Source: Prorocentrum cordatum
Lineage: Eukaryota > Sar > Dinophyceae > Prorocentrales > Prorocentraceae
Assembly: GCA_963575745.1 (NCBI GenBank)
Contig: CAUYUJ010011203.1
Span: 52,501 to 103,013, forward strand
Length of the DNA stretch: 50,513 bases
Reading direction: 5' to 3'
Positions 31,373-42,790 of this stretch are shown here, piece by piece. The notes below the pieces were generated by a model, which was given only the letters and a program-made list of their open reading frames with translations, searched no databases and had not been told where the DNA came from. A program made the position numbers and the translations under genes. Each line of letters starts with the position of its first letter. Positions within the stretch are counted from its first letter, which is position 1.

Positions 31373-32100
31373 TCACATGAACTCGAGCTTGTCCAGGAGG
31401 CGTTGCGCATCGCGATCGAACAACCCCTTCGAGACTGCCCTGTACTTGCGCGATCCCGTGGTCGCATGGAAATAGCTGACCAGGGCTGACTCGAGATAAT
31501 GACGAGACTGATTAGCCGTGACGTAACCCTGCGCGCCGACTCCTTCTCCTACTGCTTGCGCGTGGATCTTACCAGACACGCCCTGGCGCCGTTGGCCGCC
31601 GCGTCGATGCAATCCTTCGTGGTAAACTCGGCCCAGTACTCGCTGAGCGCCTCTTTGGCCGCCATGGGGCATGCATCGTCTTTGCCGATGGCCTGGATCA
31701 TGGTGGCCCACGCCTGCGCGCAAGGCGGGCCCATCGGCGTCTCGACCTACTCGTTGTTTGAGACGCTCGCCCCCCCCGTGGCAGTAAATGCCCGCCGCCG
31801 CGGCGGCGAGGATCGCAGGCGCCTCGGACGGAGCCGCGGAGGCGACGCGCACCGCGCCACAAAGCTCGCGAAGCTCGGCGGCGCTGCTAAGAGCCAAGAG
31901 GCACAGGATCGCGACGAGCGCCTTGATCGCGCCGCCGCCGCTCGCGCCCTCGGACAGCGCATGCTCGCGAAGGCGCCCGACGATGGCGCCAGCGCCGGCG
32001 GCTTCCCCGTGGGGGTCGACTCTATCGCTATCTCCAAGTGCGAGGTAGCGGACGCGACACAAGCCGAGCGCGGAGATGAACCTGAAGATCGGGTATAGAT
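31373..32100 (-). pseudogene. ORF1-like retrotransposon-associated protein, copy 2 (frameshifted)
   Basis: Blocks match copy 1 at 8545-9273 in the same order, but lie in different frames. GGGAIKALVAILCLLALSSA and AELRELCGAV come first. MGPPCAQAWATMIQAIG and ANGARACLVRSTRKQ are in a second frame (31734-31549). SRHYLESALVSYF and KGLFDRDAQRLLDKLEFM follow in the first frame, ending at 31373. Two frameshifts, near 31740 and 31560, break the protein. Conservation of the blocks between two diverged copies shows that they once encoded a real domain of about 240-260 residues. Function is unknown. No RT is found beside this copy; the 5' side abuts the 34-bp minisatellite. Confidence 0.6.
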
Positions 32101-32275
32101 CACCAGGGGCCTTGGCTACCCTAGGCCCTTCTACTGACCCTAGGCTTCCCAAGGGTAGGCCCTACTGGAGGCCCTAGGCTTCCCAAGGGTAGGCCCTACT
32201 GAAGGCCCAGGCTTCCCAAGGGTAGGCTCTACTGAAGGCCCTAGGCTTTCCAAGGGTAGGCTCTACTGGACACCC
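32101..32275. repeat. 34-bp minisatellite, 4 copies
   Basis: GGCTTCCCAAGGGTAGG recurs at 32142, 32177, 32210 and 32244, with CCTACTGAAGGCCCTA between. It grades into the next array. Confidence 0.85.
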
Positions 32276-32570
32276 TAGGGTAGCCCTAGGGGTGGGCCCT
32301 AGGGGTGGGCCCTAGGGGTGGGCCCTAGGGGTGGGCCCTAGGGGTAGCCCTAGAGGTAAGGCCCCAGGGGTAGCCCTAGGGTAGCCCTAGGGGTAGGCCC
32401 TAGGGGTACCCCTAGGGTAGCCATAGGGGTAGGCCCTAGGGGTAGCCCTAGGGTGGCCCTAGGGGTAGGCCCTAGGGTAGCCCTAGGGTAGCCCTAGGGG
32501 TAGGCCCTAGGGGTAGCCCTAGGGTAGCCCTAGGGGTAGGCCATAGGGGTAGCCCTAGGGTAGGCCTCCT
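32276..32570. repeat. CCCTAGGGGTAG minisatellite
   Basis: About 300 bp of short units (CCCTAGGGGTAGG, GCCCTAGGGTAG), containing the palindrome CCCTAGGG many times. It is not the TTTAGGG-type telomere repeat. Confidence 0.9.
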
Positions 32571-32572
32571 GT

Positions 32573-33016
32573 GGCATCCTCGGGAGGATCCCGTGCCCAC
32601 GAGCCTGGCCATCAAAACAAGCAAACCCATCAAGACATCCTCAAAATCTGCCCCCCCCTTGGGGGGCGAAAGTCAGCGCCTCGCTCGAGACAACCCCAGA
32701 ATCTGCTCCGAAAGCGAATGATGTTGAGTAGCAAAACAGGCAAACCGCTCAAGACATCCCCGCCATTATGGCGCGAACGGAGGAGTGTACTACCCCCTGG
32801 CGGCTCCCCCTTGGGGGTTACAATCCGCGCCTCGCTCGAGACATCCTCAGAATCAACTCCAACAAAAACGGAGGATGCTAGGCGTTAAAACAGAGGAGCC
32901 GCTAGAGTCATCCCCGCCATTTTGGCGCGAACGGAGGAGTGCAATACCCCCGGCGGCTCCACCTTGGAGGTGCTGAAACCCGCGACTCGTTCGAGATATC
33001 CTCAGAATTTGCTCTA
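32573..33016. repeat. Dispersed repeat family E, block 1
   Basis: Units contain GCTCGAGACATCC, CGCGAACGGAGGAGTG, CCTGGCGGCTCCCCCTTGGG and AGGCAAACCGCT, repeated about every 160 bp. The same words make up 35830-36505 and 37446-37560. The block ends at an ATC array, as block 2 does. Confidence 0.75.
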
Positions 33017-33017
33017 C

Positions 33018-33021
33018 TAGT

Positions 33022-33052
<31 letters not shown>

Positions 33053-33053
33053 G

Positions 33054-33130
<77 letters not shown>

Positions 33131-33155
33131 CCATCACCATCACCATCACCATCAC

Positions 33156-33190
<35 letters not shown>

Positions 33191-33440
33191 GCATCAGCAT
33201 CAGCATCAGCATCATCATCATCACCATCATCATCATCATTGTCGTCATCATCATCATCATCCTCATCCTCATCCTCATACTCAGCATCATCCTCATCATC
33301 ATCATCATCAGCATCATCATCATCAGCATCATCGGCATCATCATCATCACCATCATCAGCATCATCATCATCATCATCGTGAGCATCATCACCAGCATCA
33401 TCAACAGCATCAGCATCCGAATCGACATCATCATCACACT
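33018..33440. repeat. ATC trinucleotide array
   Basis: ATC repeats with CACCAT hexamers (about 33130-33160), AGCATC hexamers (about 33190-33215) and other variants, each of which has been locally amplified. Confidence 0.95.
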
Positions 33441-33449
33441 CGTCATCGT

Positions 33450-33640
33450 AGTCGTCTCCATAGAACCATAGCATACCATAGCATAACCAGATATGGCATG
33501 CCATATCATAACACAACATACCAGAACATACCATTTCATAGCATGACATGACAAACATACCATACCATAGCATAACTGATCACTCCATGATATAACATGA
33601 CATACCAGAGCATAGCATGGTATACCGTGACATGCCATAA
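33450..33640. repeat. Degenerate CATAG-type pentanucleotide array
   Basis: CCATAGCATA, CATACCAGAACATA and CATGACATGACA words, the same family as the arrays at 1485-3082 but more decayed. It follows directly on the ATC array. Confidence 0.75.
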
Positions 33641-33887
33641 CATGGGGAGGAAGCGGAATTACCCTGGCGACGTACCACCCCCTGCGCAGTGCGGGGCAGG
33701 AGTAGCTTGGGAGATTTGACGAGAAGGCGGCGACGTGACATGGACGCATATACTTTTGCGAGCGGCAATCGGAAGGTTCACAGGTCCCCAATCAAGGGAA
33801 ACACGATGAGTAACTAATTGAACCCCTGAGTCACGAAGGGAGACGCAAGGTCCAAAAGGAGACGGTGTGCAAGGGGCTTGAAACGTC

Positions 33888-34970
33888 GGCGGGGCAGCAA
33901 CAGCATGGCATGGCCCCCCAGGGACGGCGAGGCCCCACTCAGGTCTGCGCAGAGCCTCACTCCACTGGACCCAGCAGAAGCCTTCGAAAGTGGCGAGCCC
34001 ACCAGCAGCCCTCGAAAGTGGCGACAGCTTCGCAGATCGCAGCCCCCCAGGGACGGCGAGCTACCGCTCAGATCCCCGCGGTGCCTCACTCCGCTGGGCC
34101 CACCAGCGGCACTCGAAAGGGGCGACAAATTCGCAGATCGCAGCCCCCCAGGGACGGCGAGCTACCGCTCAGATCCGCGCGGTACCTCACTCCACTGGAC
34201 GCACCAGCAGCCCTCGAAAGAGGCGTTAATTTCGCAGATCGCAGCCCCCCAGGGACGGCGAGCTACCGCTCAGATCCGCGCGGTGCCTCGCTCTGCTGGA
34301 CCCACCAGCAGCCCTCGAAAATGGCGACAGTTTCGCAGATCGCAGCCCCCCAGGGACGGCGAGGCCCCGCTCAGATCTGCGCGGTGCCCCACTCCGCTGG
34401 ACCCTCCAGCGGCCCTCGAAAGTGGCGACAGCTTCGCAAATCGCAGCCCCCCCAGGGACGGCGAACTACCGCTCAGATCCGCGCGGTGCCTCACTGCGCT
34501 GGACCCACCACCAGCAGCCCTCGAAAGTGGCGACAGCTTCGCAGATCGCAGCCCCCCAGGGACGGCAAGCTAACGCTCAGATCTGCGCGGCGCCTCACTT
34601 TGATGGACCCACCAGGAGCCCTCGAAAGTGGCCACAGCTTCGCAGATCGCAGCCCCCCAGGGACGGCGAGCTACCGCTCAGATCCGCGCGGTGCCTCGCT
34701 CTGCTGGACCCACCAGCGGCCCGCGAAAGTGGCGCTGATTTCGCAGATCGCAGCCCCTACCGGACGGCGAGCTACCGCTCAGATCCGCACGGTGCCTCAC
34801 TCCGCTGGACCCACCAAAGCCCTCGAAAGTGGCGCTGATTTCGCAGATCGCAGCCCCCCCGGGGACGGCGAGCTACCGCTCAGATCCGCGCGGTGCCCAC
34901 TCCGCTGGACCCACCAGCAGCCCTCGAAAGCGGCGACAATTTCGCAGATCGCAGCCCTCCAGGCAAGGCA
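33888..34970. repeat. 101-bp satellite, ~10.5 copies
   Basis: CGCAGATCGCAGCCCC recurs at 34031, 34132, 34233, 34334, 34435, 34540, 34641, 34742, 34842 and 34943, a strict 101-bp period with one 105-bp unit. Each unit also holds GGACGGCGAGCTACCGCTCA, TCCGCTGGACCCACCAGC and CCCTCGAAAGTGGCGA. Because 101 is not a multiple of three and the unit has few stops, long frames are open in several phases; a 414-codon frame here is not taken as a gene. The same family, inverted and more diverged, is at 43150-44000. Confidence 0.95.
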
Positions 34971-35279
34971 AGAGGAGACAAGCAGGAGGGGGGGCGGGAG
35001 GCGGGAGGCAGGAGGCGGAAGGAAAGAAGGACGCGCGAGCAGTGCTCCATTCAAAACGAATTCCCAACCAAGGAAGGTTGGGAAAAAAGAGCCGGCACGG
35101 TCGGCATAATTATTCACTGCGTGGGGCTCCCCAGATGTGCATCCATTAGCATGGACCTGTCCGCCGTGAGCGTCCAGGCGCGAGAGTTTCCGAATACAAG
35201 CGGCTTGAGTAGTGACGGTCTGGAAGTGAATCCAACGGTGAATGAATTGGAGTAAGCATGAGTCTCAGTAGTACGAGCG

Positions 35280-35830
35280 CGTCTCTGCGCATGAGCCTGG
35301 AGCTCCTGGGGCCTCCTGGAGGCCCCTGGGGCCTCCTGGGGCCTTTGGGGTGTCATGCTGCCTCCTGAAGCCTCCTGGGGCCTCCTGGAGATTCCTGGAG
35401 CCTCCTGGGATCTCCCGGGGAGGAGTTGTGCCTCAGGACAGGGCCAAGATATAGGAACAAACGCACATCAAAGACTGTGGAATGGAGCCGCAGGAGAAGG
35501 GCAATGTATAGGAACACACGTCAAACACCGAGGACTCGCGCACACATGGGAGGCCCAATCTGTAGGAACCTTTGCAAAACACTCAGGGTTGGATACACAG
35601 GAGAAGGACAGTCTATAGAAGCATACGTAACACACCAAGAAATCGTGCTCCAGGTGCGCCCCGATCTATATGAGCATACGTAAACCCATGTGGTTGGAGC
35701 CACTCCTCTGGCCTTCGGATGCCTCCAGCTCCTGGGGCCTCTTGGGGCCTCCCAGACCCTCTCGGGGCCTCTGGGGCCTCCTGTGGCCACCTGTGACATC
35801 CTGATACCTCCTTGTATCTCCTGTGGCATC
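35280..35830. repeat. CCTCCTGGGG minisatellite flanking a ~57-bp repeat
   Basis: GGGGCCTCCTGGAG-type units at 35285-35420 and again at 35720-35830 enclose irregular units with TATAGGAACACACGT, CAGGAGAAGG and AACACAC (35430-35690). A related unit is at about 42995-43050. Confidence 0.65.
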
Positions 35831-36505
35831 CTGAAGAGGATCCCTGCCCACGAGTCTGGCCAACAAAATAGGTAAACCGCTCGAGACATCTTCACAATAT
35901 GCGCTGAGCGCAGACGAGTGTGGCCCCCTAAAACAGGCAAATCGCTCGAGACCTCCTCGCCATCTGGGCCCCCTGGGGTGCGATAGCCAGCGCTTCGCAC
36001 GAGACATCCGTAAAACTCCGAAAGCGGAGGATGTTGAACTGGTACAGCAAACCGCTTGAGACATCCCCGCAACCTGAGCGCGAACGGAGACCGTGAGATA
36101 CTCCTGGCGCCCCCCCTTCGGAGTGCAAAGAAACCAGCAAACCGCCTGAGACATCCTCAGAATCTGCTCTGAGCGCAAACGAGCCTGGCCCCCCAAACAC
36201 GCAAACCGCTCGAGGGATCCTCGTCATCTGGGCCCCCCGGGGTGCGAAAACCAGCGCCTCGCACGAGACATCCTCCAAACATGCTCCGAGAGTGGAGGAT
36301 GTTGAACTGGCAAGCGAGCAAACTGCTTGAGACATCCCCACGATCTAGGCGCGAACGGAGACCGTGAGATACCCATGGCGGCCCCCCCTTAGGAGTGCGA
36401 AAACCAGCAAACTGCCTGAGACATCCTCAGGATCTGCGCTGAGCGCAGACGAGTCTGGCCCCCCAGACAGGCAAACCGCTAGAGACATCCTGGCAATCTG
36501 GCCCG
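35830..36505. repeat. Dispersed repeat family E, block 2
   Basis: The words of block 1 recur: AAACCGCTCGAGACATC, GCGCAGACGAGTCTGGCCCC, GGATGTTGAACTGG, GCGCGAACGGAGACCGTGAG. Within it a segment of about 300 bp is itself doubled (compare 35880-36150 with 36175-36440). Confidence 0.75.
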
Positions 36506-36597
36506 CTCTGGTCATCAGCACCGTCACCACCATCACCATCACCATCACCATCACCATCAGCATCATCATCTGCAGCATCAGCATCGTCAACAACATC

Positions 36598-36628
<31 letters not shown>

Positions 36629-36644
36629 GCATCATCATCATCAG

Positions 36645-36682
<38 letters not shown>

Positions 36683-36707
36683 GCATCAGCATCAGCATCA
36701 GCATCAG

Positions 36708-36745
<38 letters not shown>

Positions 36746-37043
36746 GCATCAGCATCAGCATCAGCATCATCATCATCATCATCATCATCCTCATCCTCAT
36801 CCTCATCCTCATCCTCATCCTCATCATCATCATCCTCATCATCATCATCAGCATCATCATCATCATCAGCAGCATCATCATCATCATCATAACAACCATC
36901 AGCATAAGCATAAGCAAAATCATCATGATAATCATACAAACAATGATCACCATCAGCATCATCATCAGCATCATCATCACAATCGTCATCCTCAGCATCA
37001 TCAGGATCATCATCATCGTCGTCATCGTCATGATCATCATCAG

Positions 37044-37086
<43 letters not shown>

Positions 37087-37260
37087 GTCATCAATATCAG
37101 TATCATCATCACTACCCGTGTTTCAGCATCATCATCAGCAGCATCAACATCATCATCACCATCATCATCAACATCATCATCAACATCATCATGATCACCA
37201 TCATCATGTTTTCATCCGCATTCTTCATCATCTGCATCATCATCGTCGTCGTCAACATAC
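36506..37260. repeat. ATC trinucleotide array
   Basis: About 750 bp of ATC repeats with locally amplified variants (AGCATC hexamers, CCTCAT hexamers near 36790-36830). It becomes degenerate after 36890. Confidence 0.95.
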
Positions 37261-37369
37261 TCCTATCGCCATCATCCGGCATCACGATACTCAGAGTGCA
37301 TCATCCTACTCTACGTAGGATGGGGGAGAGAGGGAGGAGGTGAGGAGGAGGTCCGCGCGGTCAAAGTAA

Positions 37370-37560
37370 TAACAAGAACCCCGTCCTTAGGATATGGGGA
37401 ATAAGAGGAACCCCATCCTTTGGATATGGGGAATAACAAGAACCCCATCTGAGGATACGGGGAACACGCAAACCACCTGAGACAGCCCCGCAAACTGGCC
37501 GCGAACGGGCCCGTGCAATACCCCCTGGCGGCTCCCCCTTGGGGTACCCGAGTGCCAAGC
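37370..37560. repeat. GGATATGGGGAATAA units and family E fragment
   Basis: Three units of AACCCCATCC then GGATATGGGGAATA (37375-37465) are followed by one family E unit (AAACCACCTGAGACAGCCCC, CCTGGCGGCTCCCCCTTGGG). A further single GGATATGGGGAACA unit lies at about 37894. Confidence 0.7.
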
Positions 37561-37574
37561 CTGCTATATCGCTG

Positions 37575-37790
37575 AGAATGTACATGGGTACGATTGCGAG
37601 TGAGTATGTGCATGAGTGGTGGGAGCATGAGTAAACATGAACGAATATGACTGGGTGTGAGCATGAGTGGGCATGCATGAGTGTGATTATGTGAGTGAGT
37701 CTTGACATGAGTGACTCCGAGAGAATATGAGTGCGAATATGAATGTACGTTTCAGTATGAGTAAGTCTAGGTATGAGCACATCTGAATAT
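37575..37790. repeat. GAGTATG degenerate array
   Basis: Imperfect ATGAGT/GAGTAT hexamers, as at 18985-19110. Confidence 0.75.
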
Positions 37791-37999
37791 AAGGGAACCA
37801 AAGTAGGAGGAGACGAGGAAAAGGAGAGGAGAAGGGGAAGAGAAAGAGAAGAGGGAGTGGGAGGCGCCGAAATTACAACATTCACCCCATCTTAGGATAT
37901 GGGGAACAACATCACGATCCCAGGGCTGCGGACCCGAGAAGGGTGAGGTAGCCTGGGGCGTGGACAAACCGTAGGAGGTCTTAACCATGAGGAGATGAC

Positions 38000-38467
38000 A
38001 AGCAAACCTCACACTCGGTGCAACGAGCAAAGGCAGACTTACTTTCCGCAGTCGACTGTTGTGCGATATCACCCTTCCCAGATGGATAAACGCGTGGATA
38101 AAATCGACTGTGATACATCCATCGCTCTTCGGATAAATCTGCACTTTCTCTCTCGGGCACAGCTATCAGCACAAAAACCATGAGTGGCCAGGACCTCGCT
38201 CACAGCGATGCCAGCATAGGAGGCCCCGCTAGAAAACTCAGGCGGTACCGCATTGTGCCCGTCACCTTTCCGCCCTCCCTTCCCCGTCTGAATCAATCCC
38301 AAGCCGCCATTCAGATCCAGACCAACTATAGGCTTTGTTCGCTGCGACAGGGCGGGCAGGTGAGAGGATAGCCAGGCATCCAACGCATCGCAGGTATGAC
38401 GATGTGCTGCAAGGGGTGTGATTCCCCGAGGTCGAGGAGGGTAGTAGCGCGCGATGCCTGTGATATC
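38000..38467 (-). pseudogene. Second endonuclease (EEP) fragment of a non-LTR retrotransposon
   Basis: The minus strand reads DITGIARYYPPRPRGI, then LDAWLSSHLPALSQRTKPIV and GLDLNGGLGL. The DLN triplet and the preceding hydrophobic strand fit the D-x-N motif of LINE-type endonucleases. The frame continues ASYAGIAVSEVLATHGF. After a frameshift near 38150 comes YPKSDGCITVDFIHA, in the place of the TYY..SRIDYI segment. The frameshift and the lack of RT nearby make it a remnant. It differs from the element at 9370-12540, so at least two such elements have landed here. Confidence 0.6.
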
Positions 38468-38479
38468 GGTCAGTTTGTT

Positions 38480-38990
38480 TTTTGTCCCAACCGAAAGCCC
38501 ACGCCCCTGGATATGAGCAGGACGAACAACACCCCGAACAATGTCTCAATCTTGAAATCGGCTTCCCAAGACCAGAGCGCACCCTACATACGAACTTACA
38601 TAAGGACCTGCCGTGTAGACTGCTTCACGCACAACCCACAAGGAGAAATACGGTGCGACGCCGACAGGTGGTGCCTACCGTGGCCGAAACATTCGACCCC
38701 ACAAGGCGCAGGGTGACGAAGCTGCTCGTGCGGCGCATGATCTCGCCGATCCTTTATTCGGTGCTGGCCATGAGTGGGTTGAAATAACCCGCTATGAGCG
38801 AAATCGTGGGGATGGCCAGCAGCAACCACAAAGTCGGAACAAGGACGTGATGTGTGTAGACTGCGTAGGCGCTACGCTATTCAGAAACGCGGCCCCCCTG
38901 CTGAGGGTACAGAGCCGGGGGGCTGCGTGGGGGGGAGCGAGGAAGAGGAACCCCATACGCAGAGGAAAACGGGAAGGAGTAGGACTGGCA
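38480..38990. other. No supported gene upstream of the endonuclease remnant
   Basis: The minus strand may hold the N-terminal part of the same endonuclease, but I find no aligned motif. Confidence 0.4.
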
Positions 38991-38997
38991 TTGCGAC

Positions 38998-39425
38998 TGT
39001 TTCTCCTCCTTCTCCTTCTCCTCCTCCGGGAAGGGCAAGGCGCGCTTCCCGACCTGCACGTAGGGATGAAGGTATTGAGCCCCAAACACTAGGGTGGTCC
39101 TCCAGCCAAGATCTGAAGCCAGCGCGCCAGACCTCCTCTTCTTCCTCCTCCTCTTCCTCCTCCTCCTCCTCCTCCTCCTCCTCCCCCTCCTCCTCCTCCT
39201 CCTCCTCCTCCTCCACCTCGGCCCGGCGGCCCCCCCAGGGCGGTCCCTCGAGGCCCTGGCGAGGGTCCGCGCGGTGCGCGCCTCCTCCGGGGTTGGGGGG
39301 GGGGCAGGCGGCACGCCGTCTCCTCCCTTGATGGGCCTGCTTTTCACCACCACCACCATAAGTTGGAGGGGGCAAGGAGGAGGATGAGGAGGACGAAAAA
39401 GAGGAGGAGGAGGAGGAGGAAGAGG
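38998..39425. repeat. CTC runs and an opposed GGA run
   Basis: CTC-rich runs at about 38998-39030 and 39130-39215 on the plus strand, then GGA-rich sequence at about 39375-39425, so the purine strand switches sides. A GGA run at about 39695-39735 follows. Confidence 0.85.
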
Positions 39426-39485
39426 AGTGCAGCACCAGCTGAAAGGGAGCCACCCAATTCGCATGCACCAGCCAAGATGAGCAAA

Positions 39486-39674
39486 TTAAAACTGGTCCTC
39501 CAATTCATCGGGCACGCGCTTCCTCCTGTCAAGTACCCGCCGCCCCAGCTCGTCAGCCGCGGCGCGGGAGGAGAATCCAAACCGCGCGAGCCCACGGACG
39601 AGGTCCACTCCTGACACCGAGCCCGGTGCAGGATCCAAATGGGGAACCTCCTCTAGGCCAAGCTTGGAGACCAT
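39486..39674 (-). other. Possible exon or small ORF of unknown function
   Basis: A 62-codon minus frame with balanced composition (DLVRGLARFGFSSRAAADEL, then GRRVLDRRKRVPDELEDQF). It lies between GGA runs. It is helix-like and could be part of a larger gene. No family recognised. Confidence 0.3.
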
Positions 39675-39889
39675 GAAACTCCTAGAGGAGTAGGAGGACG
39701 TCGAGGAGGAGGAGGAGGAGGAGGAGGACCCCCTCCCCCTTCAACTGGAAAACAGGCCCAGCACTCTGGGGTGGGGGGGCAGGCGGCACACCGTCTCTTC
39801 CCTCGCCGCCACTGCCGCCGCCGCCGCCCGGGTCCTCCCTGTCGTCCTGGTCGTTGCAGCAGCAGCCAACATCTGGAGGCTGCTCGTTC

Positions 39890-42600
39890 GTGCCTGATCG
39901 CGTGCCGATGCCCATGCGTACCCCAAGCCCTTGTTACCCGCCCTCGTCGTTGTCGCTCGTACCGCCCCCACTGGGGGTCTATCTTCCTTACCTGCCAAGG
40001 CTGGTTGGCGCAGCTCCGACAGCAGAGAAAGGAAGGGACACCAGGGGGAGAGAAGGATGGAAAGCGACAGAGATTAGCAGGAGAGAAGGTTAAGAGCAGG
40101 AAACAAGCGACAGAACCAAACAAGCGGGTCGGGCGGGAGGACCCAAACGGCCGGGTTGAACGGGCGGGTCGCAGAAGAGTCAGCCCTGTATGAATCGTAT
40201 GGAAGTCTCGGGTAATAGCGCGATTCCGAAGTAAATTGTGTGGAAGTCCAAAGCGAAAGCGTGTTGCCTGAGTGTCAAGGGCAAGGCATTCCCATACATT
40301 GCGGAGAAGGCCAACGCGAGAGCGCGATTCCTGAAAAAAATACGCAGAAGTCCCACAAGACACGGCGAAAATGAAGAAATTGTCAAAGAATTGGAAGGCG
40401 GGAGCCATTGTTGTAATAGTTCGGGGGGCAACAACGCGGTTTGAGGCGCAAGCGTGTCCGTGTCAGACACCCAGGAGGCAGGATGAGGCATTTCAACTCA
40501 AAAAACAAAACGAGCACCGGTGGGAGGGAGGGATCAACACACAATCACACTGAAAAGACAAATGAAAACTCAACAGCCACAACAAACACAGCAGCAATCA
40601 TCTTCAGACTGTTCACTTTGTAACTGCCAGCGTGTCATTCAACATCTCTACCCCAAAACCTCGATACACGCCCTTTTCGTCTTCGACCATATTCCCCTTG
40701 GGGGTATATCTTCGATTCCTTGCCACATGTAGCCGGCGCAGCTCCTAAGACATGAGAATGGAGGGAAAAAGGGACACCAGGGAGAGAGGAAGGATGGATC
40801 GCGGCTGAGATTAGCAGGAGAGTTCTTAGGAGCAGGAAACAATTGGCAGAACCAGACAGGCGGGTCGGGCGGGTGGATCGTAACGGGCGGGTCGCACAAG
40901 AGTCAGTCCTGCATGAATCGTTGGGAAGTCTCGAGCGAATTCCGGAGTAAATCGTGAGGAAGTCCAAAGGGCGAGCGCGACTCTGAGTGTGAGGGGGGGG
41001 TCCATAAATTGCGAAGACGGCCCACGCGAGAACGAGATTCCTCAATAAACTGCACGGAAATCTCACGCGAGAACGCGATTGTGAATAAACTTTGAAGGAG
41101 TATCAGGCGGGAGCCGTTGTTGTGGTAGCTCGGTGGCCATTATCGCTGTCTGAGGCGCAACACTTCCCCTTGTACAAAAAAACGATGCGAGCCCCTTGAG
41201 GAAAGCATCAAATCAAAAGCCACTCAACAACAACACGAACAAACACAGCAGCAAAACAGTTTGGAGACTGTTCCTTCCTATCCGCTCGCTTGTCCATACA
41301 ACATGTATGTCCAAACCCTCGATGCACGCCCTCTTTGTCTTCCAACATGCCCCCCTTGGGGGCACATCTTCCTTACCTGCCACGTGGGGTTGGCGCAGCC
41401 CCTAAAACAGGGCAAGGGAGTGAGGAAGGGAGAACGGGGAGAGAGAAGGATGGAACGCGCCAGAGACTTGCAGAGGAGGGGGGCCCGGAGCCGAAGACAA
41501 GCCGCGCAGCCAAACGGGCGGGTCGGGCGGGCGGGCCCAGACGGCCTGGTCGAGCGGGCGGGCCCCGGGCGGGTCGCTGAAGCATCAGTCCTGCGTGGAT
41601 CGCGGAGAAACTCCTAATTGTTGTGGGCACGGCGGTTTAAGAACTTGCGGGGGAAACCCCCACGAACGCGCCATTCCTGAAGAATGTGAGGGTGTCCCGC
41701 GCAGGAGCGTGAAAGTGAAAAATATAAGGACTTATCGGGCGGGAGCCGCTATTGCTGCATGTAAACTGGAGACCAGCAACACAATCTGAGGCGCAAGATT
41801 TCCCCTCGTAAAAAAGGGCGAGCCCCGGGAAGGGCACGTCAACTGAAAAACACAATGGGCATCGTAGGGAAGGACCAACAATAATGATTCGCTGGAACAA
41901 AGAAATCAACAAACACACCACAACAATCGTTTTAAGACTTTGGTAACTGCCCGCGTGCCACTCAACATGTATATGCCAAACCCTCGATACCAGCCCTTTC
42001 CGTCTTTGATCGTACTCCCCTTGGGGGTATATCTTCCTTCCCTGCCACGTGTAGTTGGCTCAGCCCCTGAAACAGGAGAGGGGAGTAAGGAAGAGACAAC
42101 GGGGAGAGAGATAGACGGACCACGACAGAGATTAGCAGGAGAGGTGTCAGGAGCAGAAAAAACAACCAGCAGAACCAGACAGGCGGGTCGGGCGGGCGGG
42201 GCATACGGGTCGCGTCTGGCGGGAAGGCCCAGACGGCCTGGTCGAGCAGGCGGGTCGTTGAAGCGTCAATCCTGCATGAATCGCGAGGAAGTCTCGATCG
42301 ATTCCCAAGTAAACCGTGAGGAAATACACTGCAAGATTGTGGTTATTAGCTGAACGTCGAGGGCGCGGCGTAGCTGAATGGGATTTTATATGATTGCATA
42401 CACAGGTGAAATGGAGTGTCACGCGAATGCGAGATTCAAGTACAATTGTGTATGAAGTCCAGCACGAAAATGCGATTCCGAATGCATTGTGAAGGTATAT
42501 GAAGCAGGAGCTGCTGTTGTGGTAGGTCGGGGCCCAACAACACAACATGAGGCCGAGGACTTCCCGTTGTACTAAACAAGGTGCGAAGTCCAGGAGGAGC
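39890..42600. repeat. ~660-bp tandem repeat, four copies
   Basis: The landmark CCCTTGGGGGTATATCTTCC, followed by TACCTGCCACGTGTAGTTGGC, recurs at about 39966, 40692, 41351 and 42017 (spacings of about 726, 659 and 666 bp). Each unit then has GGGAGAGAGAAGGATGGA, a GGCGGGTCGGGCGGGCGGG G-rich block, repeated GAACGCGATTCC words, and an A-rich AACAAACACAGCAGCAA segment. Similarity is partial in the A-rich and middle parts. No conserved open frame runs through all copies. Confidence 0.85.
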
Positions 42601-42659
42601 ACTGCAATAAACACAACGTGCACCCTAGAGGGGGTGAACAATTTTCAGCATTTAGAATT

Positions 42660-42790
42660 GACACCTGAAAACAACAGCAACAACAACAACAATAACAACG
42701 CAAACATCAACAATACTAAGAACTGCAACACCACCAACCCCACACCTACAAGAAGAACAACAGCAACAACGACAACAACCAGTTTACCGT
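42660..42790. repeat. AAC-rich trinucleotide tract
   Basis: Imperfect AAC repeats (AACAACAACAATAACAAC), probably an expansion of the A-rich segment that ends each 660-bp unit. Confidence 0.8.

Noticed and set aside
32276-32570. CCCTAGGG repeats considered as telomeric DNA.
   Set aside because: The unit is an irregular 11-13 bp minisatellite containing a palindrome, not a uniform TTTAGGG-type repeat, and it is internal.
32915-32940. GCCATTTTGGC, resembling the core of the dinoflagellate spliced leader.
   Set aside because: It lies within a family E unit whose sister copy at about 32763 reads GCCATTATGGC. The rest of the leader does not match, and the core is a short palindrome.
33865-35109. 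A 414-codon open frame over the 101-bp satellite.
   Set aside because: The repeat period shifts phase in each unit and other phases are also open, so it is better explained by a stop-poor satellite.
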